Shown here in pieces: positions 1 through 7,993 of a stretch of 64,000 nt of DNA; position 1 is the first letter of the stretch, and each line of letters opens with the position of its first letter. The notes beneath the pieces were generated by a model that searched no databases, was not told where the DNA came from, and was given only the letters and a program-made list of their open reading frames with translations. The DNA is from an uncultured Paracoccaceae bacterium (GTDB lineage Bacteria > Pseudomonadota > Alphaproteobacteria > Rhodobacterales > Rhodobacteraceae): assembly GCA_947496535.1 (NCBI GenBank), contig CANMDE010000003.1:558001-622000 (forward strand), given 5' to 3'. Position numbers and translations under genes: made by a program.

Positions 1-1
1 G

Positions 2-55
2 ACCGACTATACCCGTGCGCTGATGGCGGCGGCATTCGAGGGGGAAGTGGCTTAA
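2..55 (+). CDS. C-terminal end of an ABC transporter ATP-binding protein (partial)
   Basis: An open frame enters from the left edge and stops with TAA at 53-55. Only 17 residues are visible, reading TDYTRALMAAAF and then an acidic tail. A YTRALM(A)AA ending is typical of the C-terminus of peptide/nickel-type (Dpp/Opp/YejF) ABC ATPases, where it follows the oligopeptide-transporter C-terminal segment. The family call rests on this short tail alone and no Walker motif is in the window, so the exact transporter cannot be named. Confidence 0.5.
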   Translation, partial: TDYTRALMAAAFEGEVA

Positions 56-161
56 TTGTCTTTTGTCCTATCTTTCTGTGATGAGGACACAAACAAGCCT
101 TTTTTCCACACTAAGAGCCAACATTAAGTTATCCGTCATTTTTTCAAAATAAGAGCAGGTA

Positions 162-1190
162 ATGAACGTAGAAATCCCGAATACATCGGCCATGGCCGCG
201 CGCGACTGGGTGCAGGTACTGGCGAAATATCGTGAGCCGAATTCGCTTCGCAGCAGTTTTGAGTTGGCCGTCAGTTTTATCCCGTTTGTCACCCTTTGGG
301 TTGCTGCCTGTCTAGTGGCGCCGCACAGCTACTTGGCTGCCTTTTTGATATCGGCAGTGAACGGTGGGTTCCTGTTGCGCCTGTTTTGCATCCAGCATGA
401 TTGCGGACACGGGTCATTTTTCAACAACCGGTCGGTGAGTGACTGGGTGGGGCGGGCATTGGGCATTGTGACCCTGACCCCTTATGACGTGTGGCGTCGG
501 TCGCATTCGATCCATCACAGCCATGCGGGTGATCTGGATCATCGGGGGATTGGCGATGTCATGACCCTGACGATCGAGGAATACCATCAGCGCACTGCCT
601 TTGGCCGCTTTTTGTACCGTGCCTATCGCCATCCGCTGGTGATGTTCGGTGTGGGTCCGACCTATCTGTTCTTCTTGCAGAACCGCTTGCCCCTGGGCCC
701 GATGTCCAAGGCCCGGACCTATTGGATCAGTGCTATGTCTACGAATGCTGCCATCGCGCTGGCGTTGAGCGCAATTGTATATTTCGGTGGCTGGCAGGCT
801 TTGTTTCTGGTGTTTTTGCCGTCTACCCTGATTGCCGCGTCTGTTGGTGTCTGGTTGTTCTACGTGCAGCACCAGTTCGAGACGACGCAGTGGGACACAA
901 GGCCTGACTGGCAATTGCATGAGGCCGCTTTGCATGGCAGCTCCCATTACGATCTGCCGCCGATCCTGCGCTGGTTCACAGCAAATATCGGTATCCACCA
1001 CGTCCACCATCTTTATAGCCGCATTCCGTTTTATCGCTTGCCAGAGGTGCTTCGTGACCACGAAGAACTGGTGGATTGCAGCCGGATGACCCTGCTGCAA
1101 AGCCTGAAATGTGCGAGCCTTAATCTGTGGGATGAAAAGAGCCGGACCCTGGTATCCTTTGCGACCGCGAAGAAATTGGCGGCCGGGTAG
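162..1190 (+). CDS. Fatty acid desaturase (membrane di-iron, DesA/omega type)
   Basis: A 342-residue integral membrane protein of the membrane fatty acid desaturase family, which inserts a double bond into an acyl chain using a di-iron centre, O2 and an electron donor. All three histidine boxes are present: HDCGH at residues 79-83, HSIHH at 115-119 and HHVHH at 279-283. Hydrophobic stretches lie near residues 35-75 and 190-235, giving the usual arrangement with the boxes on the cytoplasmic face. The length suits acyl-lipid omega/delta-12-type enzymes. The ATG at 162 follows a purine-rich GAGCAGG. Beta-carotene ketolases and hydroxylases share the fold, but the box spacing fits acyl desaturases better. 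Substrate and position are not determinable here. A GC-rich hairpin follows the gene. Confidence 0.85.
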   Translation: MNVEIPNTSAMAARDWVQVLAKYREPNSLRSSFELAVSFIPFVTLWVAACLVAPHSYLAAFLISAVNGGFLLRLFCIQHDCGHGSFFNNRSVSDWVGRALGIVTLTPYDVWRRSHSIHHSHAGDLDHRGIGDVMTLTIEEYHQRTAFGRFLYRAYRHPLVMFGVGPTYLFFLQNRLPLGPMSKARTYWISAMSTNAAIALALSAIVYFGGWQALFLVFLPSTLIAASVGVWLFYVQHQFETTQWDTRPDWQLHEAALHGSSHYDLPPILRWFTANIGIHHVHHLYSRIPFYRLPEVLRDHEELVDCSRMTLLQSLKCASLNLWDEKSRTLVSFATAKKLAAG

Positions 1191-1204
1191 GGCGCTAAGG
1201 TCTA

Positions 1205-1224
1205 CCAGCCCCTTTGGGGGCTGG
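1205..1224 (+). terminator. Hairpin after the desaturase gene
   Basis: CCAGCCCC (1205-1212) and GGGGCTGG (1217-1224) form an 8-bp GC-rich stem with a 4-nt loop, 15 nt after the desaturase stop. There is no clear T-tract, so this is a plausible rather than certain intrinsic terminator. Confidence 0.5.
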
Positions 1225-1666
1225 GCGGTCCGCGACGATTGTAACGATTGCAGGCCGCATCGTTTAGCTCCAGATCACTAACGAACTTTGTTACATCACA
1301 TGCAGCATGGGACGAATGCACGGCAGGCATTGATGCGCATCTGGGACTTATCCAACTTGCGGATGGGTCTATGGTTCCTGCCAGAGCAGTAAGCTCGTAT
1401 CTTTCTATGAAGGACTGATACTGTCACAGCGCACCTTTGACGCGATGCAGTCGTTTTTCTGAATCCTGTCAGTGGGCTGCGTCACTTAATACTGACCCAA
1501 ACGTCCGGCAATTCCGGCCCAAACCGGTCGTGCATGCTAAATGCAAGATCGTCCGCGCGGCGGACTTTACCGCCGTTCGCTATTCTTGAGCAAAGGTCTG
1601 CTTTTCACTATCGTCTGCCGTGGCAGTCACGCGGCTTGTCGCAAGTGCAAAGAGGAGGAATTCACC
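1225..1666. other. Non-coding stretch between desaturase and GNAT genes
   Basis: About 440 bases with no convincing gene. It holds an imperfect palindromic 15-mer, TAACGAACTTTGTTA, at 1279-1293 that resembles a perfect one upstream of hemF (6620-6634). The frame of the following acetyltransferase stays open back to about 1541, but no ribosome-binding site supports starting there. Confidence 0.4.
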
Positions 1667-2071
1667 ATGCGATCTATCGACTTGGTCGATCCGGACGATC
1701 AAGCTTACGCTGAGTACTCAGAAAACTTCTCAGCCTACAACGCCGCCAACTCAACTTGGAATTGGCGAAGCTACTCTTGTGTTTTGCGCATCGAAGGGCA
1801 GATCGTTGCAGGTGGACGCGGTGTAATCAATATGGGCGCGCTTGAGGTTCGAGGGCTTTGGGTAGACGAGACACTTCGCGGAAAGGGTGTAGGGCGAGAC
1901 CTGCTGGTTGCGATTGAGGACGAGGCTCGGAAACGTGGTGCTACGCGTGCGATGCTGTTCACTTTTTCTTTTCAAGCCGAGGAGTTCTATCGGCGCATGG
2001 GGTACGAGACATTTGCCAAGTTTGAATACCCGGATGGTCCTCAGCGGATTGACATGAAAAAAGAACTTTGA
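1667..2071 (+). CDS. GNAT family N-acetyltransferase
   Basis: A 134-residue GCN5-related acetyltransferase, transferring acetyl from acetyl-CoA to an unknown amine. The acetyl-CoA pyrophosphate-binding motif appears as LRGKGVGRDLL after the beta-4 segment VRGLWVDE, and the C-terminal FYRRMGYE is the usual alpha-4/beta-6 signature. I chose the ATG at 1667 because a strong AGGAGG lies 10 nt upstream (1652-1657), whereas the 126-base upstream extension of the frame has no such signal and reads unlike the family. The gene stands alone, with long flanking spacers on both sides. The substrate is unknown. Confidence 0.85.
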   Translation: MRSIDLVDPDDQAYAEYSENFSAYNAANSTWNWRSYSCVLRIEGQIVAGGRGVINMGALEVRGLWVDETLRGKGVGRDLLVAIEDEARKRGATRAMLFTFSFQAEEFYRRMGYETFAKFEYPDGPQRIDMKKEL

Positions 2072-2129
2072 CCAAAAAGGCCAAGCCTCTTCGTCAAAGC
2101 CGACCTTAGTTTGCGCTGCAGCATTTGGT

Positions 2130-2197
2130 AAAATGGGCTCTCTCCCGTCATTCGCCGCGACCGGCATGAATGGCGGCTTTACCGAATTTCCCATTTT
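2130..2197. repeat. Inverted repeat in the GNAT/dac spacer
   Basis: AAAATGGG (2130-2137) is matched by CCCATTTT (2190-2197), with a second weaker symmetry (CATTCGCCGC against GAATGGCGG) inside. It lies between two convergent genes and may be a bidirectional terminator or a remnant of a mobile intergenic element. The arms are short and the loop long, so confidence is low. Confidence 0.3.
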
Positions 2198-2296
2198 GAG
2201 TCAGTTGATGACGTGAAGGTCAAAGATATCTGAGATCAACATGCGCGATTACCTTAGTGAGCTTTCCGTGCCAGCATCCAGATCAGCTCTGCTTAC

Positions 2297-3751
2297 CTAC
2301 TCGTCTGATCCCATCATGAAACATGTCGTGCCACGTGCCTGTAGTCTGCGGCAGGCGAGATCCGCCCCGTCGCGTGTCAGGCCCATGAAGTTCGCATCGA
2401 ACCCGCCCGAGCGTTGCACGACACGGCGGAGTGCGCCGTCGAGTGTGCTCATCTCGTTCAGGGCGACGCGCAATAGCACGCGTTCTGCTTCGTGTCTGGA
2501 GTTGTAGCGCCCCACGTTGACGCCCCAATGCCGTCCGCCGGACGTGGAAATACGCGTGACGACTTCGGGCTCTGCGGTTGCTGCTGCCACAAACTGCTGA
2601 TCCGAGCCGGACTGTGTGACAGAACCGGGGTCAACGGTGACGTCGTTTTCAGCGAGCGCCGTGCCCAGAGCCTCTGCCACAGCGGCGTCGACTGCATCAG
2701 CAACAAGACTGTCGATTGTATCGGTATCGACGGCGGCCATCGCCACTTCCGGGCTGACCTGCGGCAGAGGCCGCAAAATGGGCCGGATGCTGCGGGTTAC
2801 AAGACCGGAGACGCGGATGGTTTTGCCTGCGTTGCCACGTGTTGCGCCGCTGGAGACAAGCACGTTGTTGCCGGGCCGATCTGTTGGTGTCGCGGCGGGG
2901 GCCTGTGGTGGGCGCGTGTTCACATTCGATGGTGCGCGATCAAAGCCCATATCCATCAGCTCAGTGATCCGTGCATTCCGCGCAGATGTTGAAGAGCCGC
3001 CGAAAACGGTCGCGATGACCCGCTCCTGTCCGCGGTGGGCGGAGGCGACAAGGTTGAAACCCGCAGCGTTGGTGTAGCCGGTCTTGATCCCGTCACCGCC
3101 TTCGTAGCTGTTCAGCCAACGTGAGTTTGTATGGCTGACATTGGCGATACCTGCGTCGGCGGTGCGTCGCGAAAAGAGGTTATAGTATTGTGGGAAGTCA
3201 TAGATGACGTGCCGGCCTAGAACGCTCATGTCGCGTGCGGTGGACAGGTGACCACTTTGCGTCAGCCCGTGGGCGTTGCGGAAGTTGGTGTTGGTCATAC
3301 CCATCGCGGCTGCTGTGCGGTTCATACGTGTGGCAAATGCGTCTTCAGAGCCGGAGATTGCCTCGCCGATGGCGGTTGCTGCATCGTTTGCCGATTTTAC
3401 CGCAGCTGCCCGCAAGAGATAACGGAGCCTGATCTTTTGTCCCGATCGCAGCCCAAGTTTGGATGGTGGTTCGGACGCGGCGAGGTTGGAGATCGTAACC
3501 TCGGTGTCCAGACTGATTTCACCGCGCTGGACCGCCTGAAACGCAATATAGAGCGTCATCATTTTGGTCAGGGATGCCGGATGCAGCGGTGTGTCGGCAT
3601 TGCGGGAATGCAAAACCTCGCCCGTTCGGGCGTCCATCACCATGGCTGCATAAGGGGCCGCCAAGCCGCGCAATGGCGCGACGACGATGAGTAATAGAAA
3701 AACGAATAGAAATAGCCCCTTGGGGGCTGCCTGTCCCGAACGACTTGCCAC
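2297..3751 (-). CDS. D-alanyl-D-alanine carboxypeptidase (S11 PBP) with SPOR domain
   Basis: A 484-residue low-molecular-weight penicillin-binding protein that trims the terminal D-Ala from peptidoglycan pentapeptides in the periplasm. An N-terminal hydrophobic segment (about residues 12-31, ending at GLAA) acts as signal peptide or anchor. The catalytic motifs are complete: SLTK at 60-63, SAN at 120-122 and KTG at 223-225. After a proline- and serine-rich linker, the last 80 residues from about 400 (GRHWGVNVGRYNSRHEAER) form a SPOR-like domain, which in this family binds denuded septal glycan. That targets the enzyme to the division site. DacC-type proteins with a C-terminal SPOR are common in Rhodobacterales. 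The gene is divergent from clpS. Confidence 0.9.
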   Translation of the reverse strand: MASRSGQAAPKGLFLFVFLLLIVVAPLRGLAAPYAAMVMDARTGEVLHSRNADTPLHPASLTKMMTLYIAFQAVQRGEISLDTEVTISNLAASEPPSKLGLRSGQKIRLRYLLRAAAVKSANDAATAIGEAISGSEDAFATRMNRTAAAMGMTNTNFRNAHGLTQSGHLSTARDMSVLGRHVIYDFPQYYNLFSRRTADAGIANVSHTNSRWLNSYEGGDGIKTGYTNAAGFNLVASAHRGQERVIATVFGGSSTSARNARITELMDMGFDRAPSNVNTRPPQAPAATPTDRPGNNVLVSSGATRGNAGKTIRVSGLVTRSIRPILRPLPQVSPEVAMAAVDTDTIDSLVADAVDAAVAEALGTALAENDVTVDPGSVTQSGSDQQFVAAATAEPEVVTRISTSGGRHWGVNVGRYNSRHEAERVLLRVALNEMSTLDGALRRVVQRSGGFDANFMGLTRDGADLACRRLQARGTTCFMMGSDE

Positions 3752-4011
3752 GTCGCTTGCCTCTTTTTTACTGCCTCTTGGCCCCGGATTTTTCCGGTGA
3801 CCTTATTATTATGTTTCGACATTAACACATGATGTGATTTGAGAAAACACCTTAAATTCAATGGGTTTTTCGGTGATGATAAAGCAACAGATGCTAGATG
3901 TAGTCGTCCCGAACCGGCAAACTGCTATATGCATCGCCGGTCTGCGTGCAGAGGGGCTTTTCACGAACATCATGTGCTTTATATATAGGTCCGACAGAGC
4001 AGGGCGTTTGG

Positions 4012-4356
4012 ATGTTGATGAAACCTTACATGATGGCTGGGAACGATAGCGATGACGACGGCGGTGATGTCGGCGTGGCGCTGGAGACTCAGCCAAAGAC
4101 CAAGCGCCCACCGCTTTACAAGGTTTTGATTTTGAATGATGATTTCACACCGATGGAGTTTGTTGTTCATGTGTTGGAGCGCTTTTTCGGCCTTTCCCAT
4201 GCGCAGGCGTTCGACCTGATGCTGACCGTTCACAAGAAAGGCGTCGCGGTTGTGGGCGTGTTTAGCCACGAAATTGCTGAAACAAAGGTGGCGCAGGTGA
4301 TGGACTTTGCCCAGCGTCATCAACACCCACTGCAATGCACGATGGAGAAGGAATAG
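4012..4356 (+). CDS. clpS: ATP-dependent Clp protease adaptor ClpS
   Basis: ClpS docks on the N-domain of ClpA and delivers N-end-rule substrates to ClpAP. The core [20 protein letters not shown] contains the hallmark LNDDxTPMEFV that lines the N-degron pocket, followed by the conserved HKKGVAVVG and the EIAETKV helix. Several in-frame ATGs are possible (4012, 4018, 4030, 4033). I take 4012 because AGCAGGG lies about 8 nt upstream; a start at 4033 would give 107 residues, also normal. The N-terminal tail is acidic (DSDDDGGD), as expected for the flexible ClpS extension. It is transcribed divergently from dac and is followed after 24 nt by the rsmC-like gene. Confidence 0.92.
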   Translation: MLMKPYMMAGNDSDDDGGDVGVALETQPKTKRPPLYKVLILNDDFTPMEFVVHVLERFFGLSHAQAFDLMLTVHKKGVAVVGVFSHEIAETKVAQVMDFAQRHQHPLQCTMEKE

Positions 4357-4380
4357 CGGCGCGCCCGCCATTCCCCGTAT

Positions 4381-5355
4381 ATGTCCCGATCCCGCTTATC
4401 CACCGCCATCGCAGATGGTTTGCTTCGTGTCCCGGACGGACGTATCGGCATTTTTCGGCCCAGTTCCTTATATGATGTGGCTGCACTGCCGCGCGACTTG
4501 ATCGACATTTACCATGGGTTCTATCCGGACGCTGCTGCCTGGCAGGCGGCGGGATACCCGGTGTCTCGCAATCCTGATACAAAGGGCGCTGTCGGCATTG
4601 TTGTTGTGCCCCGTTCCAAGGCGCTGGCCCGTGCTTTGGTAGCTGATGCTGCAGCGCATTTCGATCTGGTTCTTGTTGATGGGCAGAAGACGGACGGCGT
4701 GGACAGCCTGTGGAAGGCCTGCCGTAAACGGCTGGGTGATTTGCCGTCTGTGACCAAGGGGCACGGACGTTTGTTCTGGTTTGATGCTGATGATGCCTTT
4801 GCCGACTGGGCCGCGCCGCCGCCCGCCATTGGGCCGCATGGGTTCTTTACGACCGCAGGGGTCTATTCGGATGGTGCCGTGGACGCAGGTTCGGCGTTGT
4901 TGGCTGAGTTATTGCCGCCCAAGCTGCCTGCCCGGATGGCTGATCTGGGGGCTGGCTGGGGCTATCTGTCCGGCAAGATGTTGGAGCGCACGGGCGTTGC
5001 CAGTGTTGATCTGATCGAGGCCGAGGCGCTTTCGCTTGATTGTGCCCGACTGAATGTCGTTGATGACAGGGCCGTTTTTTGCTGGGCTGATGCCACAACC
5101 TACCAGCCCGAGACCCTCTATGACGGCATTGTCATGAACCCGCCGTTTCACCAGACCCGTGCGGCAGATCCCGGCTTGGGCCGCGCATTTATTCAGGCGG
5201 CGGCGCGCCTTTTGGCCCGGCATGGCAAGCTATGGATGGTTGCGAACCGTCATTTGCCTTATGAACCTGTATTGGCGGAGTGTTTTCGTAACGTCGACAT
5301 GATTGGCGGCAACGGTGCGTTCAAGGTATTTCACGCCACGCGGCCCGCCCGTTAA
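4381..5355 (+). CDS. rsmC: RsmC/RlmG-type rRNA guanine-N2 methyltransferase
   Basis: A 324-residue class I SAM-dependent methyltransferase of the MTS (methyltransferase small) family. The C-terminal half has the SAM-binding ADLGAGWGYLSGKML motif (about residues 188-202) and the NPPFH catalytic motif typical of exocyclic-amine methylation of guanine in rRNA. The N-terminal half is a degenerate copy of the same fold, as in RsmC, which modifies G1207 of 16S rRNA. RlmG is the close alternative and cannot be excluded. The gene starts 24 nt after clpS and ends 11 nt before an SDR gene that has its own AAGGAG site, so the three may be co-transcribed. Confidence 0.8.
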   Translation: MSRSRLSTAIADGLLRVPDGRIGIFRPSSLYDVAALPRDLIDIYHGFYPDAAAWQAAGYPVSRNPDTKGAVGIVVVPRSKALARALVADAAAHFDLVLVDGQKTDGVDSLWKACRKRLGDLPSVTKGHGRLFWFDADDAFADWAAPPPAIGPHGFFTTAGVYSDGAVDAGSALLAELLPPKLPARMADLGAGWGYLSGKMLERTGVASVDLIEAEALSLDCARLNVVDDRAVFCWADATTYQPETLYDGIVMNPPFHQTRAADPGLGRAFIQAAARLLARHGKLWMVANRHLPYEPVLAECFRNVDMIGGNGAFKVFHATRPAR

Positions 5356-5366
5356 GGAGAGTTAAA

Positions 5367-6170
5367 ATGTCATTTTCTGTTGCCGGTAAGACGGCGATTG
5401 TCAGTGGGGCCGCCAATGGTGTTGGCCTTGCCATTGGTCGTCATCTGGTAGAGCAGGGCGCGAATGTCGTTTTTGCTGATATGGACGAAAAGTCCCTGAC
5501 CCATGAAATGGGCGATGCTGCAGCCAAAGAGGATAATGTTCGCATTTTTGCGGGTGATCTGCGTGAGAAGCTGACAATTGCGAACCTTCTGTCCGCGACC
5601 GTTGATGCATTTGAGCGGGTGGATATTCTTGTGAACGCCTCGCGTCAGGTGATGACCACTGATCCGTTGAACCCTGATGACAATACCGTGGAAGAGCTTT
5701 TGCAGCAAAACACGATGACCGCCATGCGGCTAAGTCAGGCCGTGGCAAGACGTATGATCAAACAAGCCGGTCCTGAGCCTGACGCGCATGTCGGGTCGAT
5801 CGTCAATATTAGCTCAATCGCCGCGCGTCGGACGCACCCTGAGTTGCTGGCTTATTCGGTCAGCTGCGCCGCACTGGATCAGCTAACCCGATCATTGGCG
5901 GTTGCATTTGCTCCGCATGCTATTCGCGTGAATGCAGTGGCTTTTGGCAGTGTGATGAGCGCGAGTTTGCAAGGCTCGCTCAAAGATCACGACGATATGC
6001 GGGATGCGATTGTTCACAACACCCCGTTAAGCCGCATTGCCAGCCCCGGCGAAGTATCTGACGCGGTGCAATATCTGGCATCAGACGCCGCGGGGTTTGT
6101 AACGGGGCAGACAATTACTGTTGATGGGGGCCGGACCTTGATCGATCCGGCTGACGTGCCGGTTCACTGA
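5367..6170 (+). CDS. SDR family protein lacking the canonical catalytic lysine
   Basis: A 267-residue Rossmann-fold protein of the classical short-chain dehydrogenase/reductase type. The NAD(P)-binding motif GAANGVG is near residues 15-21 and the active-site serine region is VNISSIAARR. The usual YxxxK reads YSVSC, so the lysine that lowers the tyrosine pKa is a cysteine. The C-terminal GFVTGQTITVDGG is normal for the family. The start ATG follows a strong AAGGAG. It may be catalytically impaired, use a different proton relay, or serve as a subunit or binding protein. The stop codon directly abuts the stop of the convergent lipoprotein gene. The substrate is unknown. Confidence 0.8.
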   Translation: MSFSVAGKTAIVSGAANGVGLAIGRHLVEQGANVVFADMDEKSLTHEMGDAAAKEDNVRIFAGDLREKLTIANLLSATVDAFERVDILVNASRQVMTTDPLNPDDNTVEELLQQNTMTAMRLSQAVARRMIKQAGPEPDAHVGSIVNISSIAARRTHPELLAYSVSCAALDQLTRSLAVAFAPHAIRVNAVAFGSVMSASLQGSLKDHDDMRDAIVHNTPLSRIASPGEVSDAVQYLASDAAGFVTGQTITVDGGRTLIDPADVPVH

Positions 6171-6557
6171 TCACTCAGGATAAGCGGCGATGCATTGCGC
6201 GATTGCCTGATCCACATTTTCCCGGTTTTGTGCCTGTCGTTGTTCAAGCGACGCCAGTTTGGCCCGCTCAGCATCGAGATCAATCGCAACGGGTCTTGTG
6301 GTTTCAATCGTGCGGGTCCGGTCGCAACGGTAGCTGAATTCCTCACCGCTTTCGGTTTGACCTTCGCATGTACGTCGCAGGGTCCGCACGCGCTGTTCCT
6401 CTTCCAAGGCGTATCCGCGTGACAGGTTTCCGCGTGTCTCTGAGATCAGGCTTTCAAGCACCCTGCTTTCGCGTGTCACGTTGTTGATGCAGGATTCGCG
6501 TGGCGTGGCGCATGCGGCAAGTGCGACAAGTGGCAGAATGACGAGGGCGGGGCGCAT
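6171..6557 (-). CDS. Small predicted lipoprotein of unknown function
   Basis: A 128-residue protein with a lipoprotein signal peptide: MRPALVILPLVALAACA has a hydrophobic core and a lipobox LAAC, placing the lipidated cysteine at about residue 16. The mature part is hydrophilic with several cysteines (ESCINN, RRTCEG, YRCDRT, AQCIAA) and a predicted helical C-terminal region rich in Q, E and R. I chose the start at 6557 because GGAG lies 7 nt upstream on the minus strand and the signal peptide begins there; the frame opens 30 nt earlier without support. No family is recognised. It is convergent with the upstream SDR and divergent from hemF. Confidence 0.7.
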   Translation of the reverse strand: MRPALVILPLVALAACATPRESCINNVTRESRVLESLISETRGNLSRGYALEEEQRVRTLRRTCEGQTESGEEFSYRCDRTRTIETTRPVAIDLDAERAKLASLEQRQAQNRENVDQAIAQCIAAYPE

Positions 6558-6619
6558 GGCGTATCTCCGGTGTTTGATCTGGATCATGGCAATATGTTCG
6601 TTATTGTTCCAGAAGACGC

Positions 6620-6634
6620 TAACAAAGTTTGTTA
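6620..6634. promoter_or_regulatory. Perfect 15-nt palindrome upstream of hemF
   Basis: TAACAAAGTTTGTTA is a perfect inverted repeat centred 29 nt before the hemF ATG, so it would overlap the promoter or early leader. A near copy, TAACGAACTTTGTTA, occurs at 1279-1293. It does not match the Fnr half-site pattern TTGAT..ATCAA. The binding protein is unknown. Confidence 0.4.
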
Positions 6635-6655
6635 TGCAATATCAGAGGATAAGGG

Positions 6656-7540
6656 ATGCTGATGTCAAACGGGTTTGAGCCGGAAAAGAGCAAAGCGTCG
6701 GCATGGTTCCGCGAATTGCGCGATCAAATCGTGGCTGCATTCGAAGGATTGGAGGATAGTCATCAGTCCGATGCGCCCGTCGGTCGCTTTGAAGTGACCG
6801 AGACAACCCGCCAGTCTGATGACGGATCTGATGCTGGTGGTGGGTTGATGTCGGTGATGCGCGGTGGTCGTGTGTTTGAGAAAGTGGGCGTCAATGTCTC
6901 GACCGTTTATGGCACATTGGGTGCCGCCGCCCAAAAGGCGATGGCCGCCCGTGGTGTGCCGGGGATGGAGGATGATCCGCGGTTCTGGGCATCGGGTATT
7001 TCGCTCGTTGCTCATATGCAAAACCCACATGCCCCTGCAGTTCATATGAACACCCGCATGTTCTGGACGCCGAATGCCTGGTGGTTCGGTGGCGGTTCTG
7101 ATCTCAACCCTTGTATCGAGTATGAAGAGGACACGGCGCATTTCCACGCTGTCCAAAAGGCCCACCTGGACCCACATGGTTCGGACTATTATCCAAAACT
7201 GAAAGCTTGGGCGGATGAGTATTTCTATATCCCACATCGCAACCGCGCCCGTGGGGTGGGCGGTATCTTCATGGATGATCACTGCACCGGGGATTGGGAA
7301 GTGGATTTTGCGCTGACCCAGGATATTGGCCGTGCGTTCCTGCCCGCCTATGTACCCTTGGTTGAAAAGCGCCGGGACACGCCCTGGACTGAGGCGGACA
7401 AGGATATACAACTGATTCATCGCGGGCTTTATGCCGAATACAACCTTGTCTATGACCGGGGTACGAAGTTCGGCCTTGCGACCGGGCATGATGCCAACGC
7501 CGTGCTGATGAGCCTGCCGCCCTTGGCGAAGTGGGTCTGA
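6656..7540 (+). CDS. hemF: Aerobic coproporphyrinogen III oxidase
   Basis: HemF converts coproporphyrinogen III to protoporphyrinogen IX by O2-dependent oxidative decarboxylation of two propionates, in the cytoplasm. The sequence is diagnostic: the NPHAPAVHMNTRMF region, FGGGSDLNPCIEYEED, YFYIPHRNRARGVGGIFMDD and the C-terminal YNLVYDRGTKFGL segment are all family signatures, and 294 residues is the normal length. AGAGG lies 7 nt before the ATG at 6656; a second ATG at 6662 is possible. The gene is close to hemE and hemC, forming a haem-synthesis neighbourhood though not an operon. A perfect palindrome (6620-6634) sits in its promoter region. Confidence 0.96.
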   Translation: MLMSNGFEPEKSKASAWFRELRDQIVAAFEGLEDSHQSDAPVGRFEVTETTRQSDDGSDAGGGLMSVMRGGRVFEKVGVNVSTVYGTLGAAAQKAMAARGVPGMEDDPRFWASGISLVAHMQNPHAPAVHMNTRMFWTPNAWWFGGGSDLNPCIEYEEDTAHFHAVQKAHLDPHGSDYYPKLKAWADEYFYIPHRNRARGVGGIFMDDHCTGDWEVDFALTQDIGRAFLPAYVPLVEKRRDTPWTEADKDIQLIHRGLYAEYNLVYDRGTKFGLATGHDANAVLMSLPPLAKWV

Positions 7541-7547
7541 GCGGGCC

Positions 7548-7946
7548 TTAATCCACCTTGATGAACTTGGCTGTACTGTCCTGTCGCCCGGTCGGATCGG
7601 CGTTCTGCTGGGGCTGATTTGCGATCAAAGCGTCGGAAGCGGCCTTGTTTGCTGCGGGACCGTTGGCGATGTCGCGCAGCATCATGCCTGCCAGTTCGGG
7701 TGAGATTTCGCCCTTGCTCATACTGCTCAGCAATCGTGCGGCGCGGTCCGGTGCGAAATGCACCATACTGCGTGCGATCCGTAGAACCATCAGACCGGCT
7801 GGACGCTTTTCACCCACCGATGCCCCAAGCGCGTCGCGCTCATGTGCAGAGGCGGGCACCAGCAAGACCCAGATGCTCAGCATCAGGATCACTCCGAGCC
7901 ACGCAGCACGGATGGTATGAAAAATTAAGCGTAGTGTCAGTGGCAT
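7548..7946 (-). CDS. Hypothetical exported protein
   Basis: A 132-residue protein of unknown function. The N-terminus is basic followed by a strong hydrophobic stretch (about residues 14-32, ending VPASAHE), consistent with a Sec signal peptide cleaved near PASA-H or with a single membrane anchor. The rest is helical and polar with the motifs ARLLSSMSKGEISPELAGMM and a Q/N-rich tail. It lies between hemF (convergent, 7 nt apart) and hemE (same strand, about 50 nt upstream), and may be transcribed from the hemE side. No known domain is recognised. Confidence 0.6.
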   Translation of the reverse strand: MPLTLRLIFHTIRAAWLGVILMLSIWVLLVPASAHERDALGASVGEKRPAGLMVLRIARSMVHFAPDRAARLLSSMSKGEISPELAGMMLRDIANGPAANKAASDALIANQPQQNADPTGRQDSTAKFIKVD

Positions 7947-7993
7947 GATCGTCCCCAGATTGTGGGCAATTTTGCCAGCCCAATGGGGCGAAA

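Noticed and set aside
414..1100. A 228-residue antisense frame inside the desaturase gene
   Set aside because: The desaturase has all three histidine boxes; the antisense product is low-complexity and resembles no family.
2492..3077. Plus-strand frames inside the D-Ala-D-Ala carboxypeptidase gene
   Set aside because: They overlap the Ala/Thr-rich linker of an intact gene and have no supporting signals.
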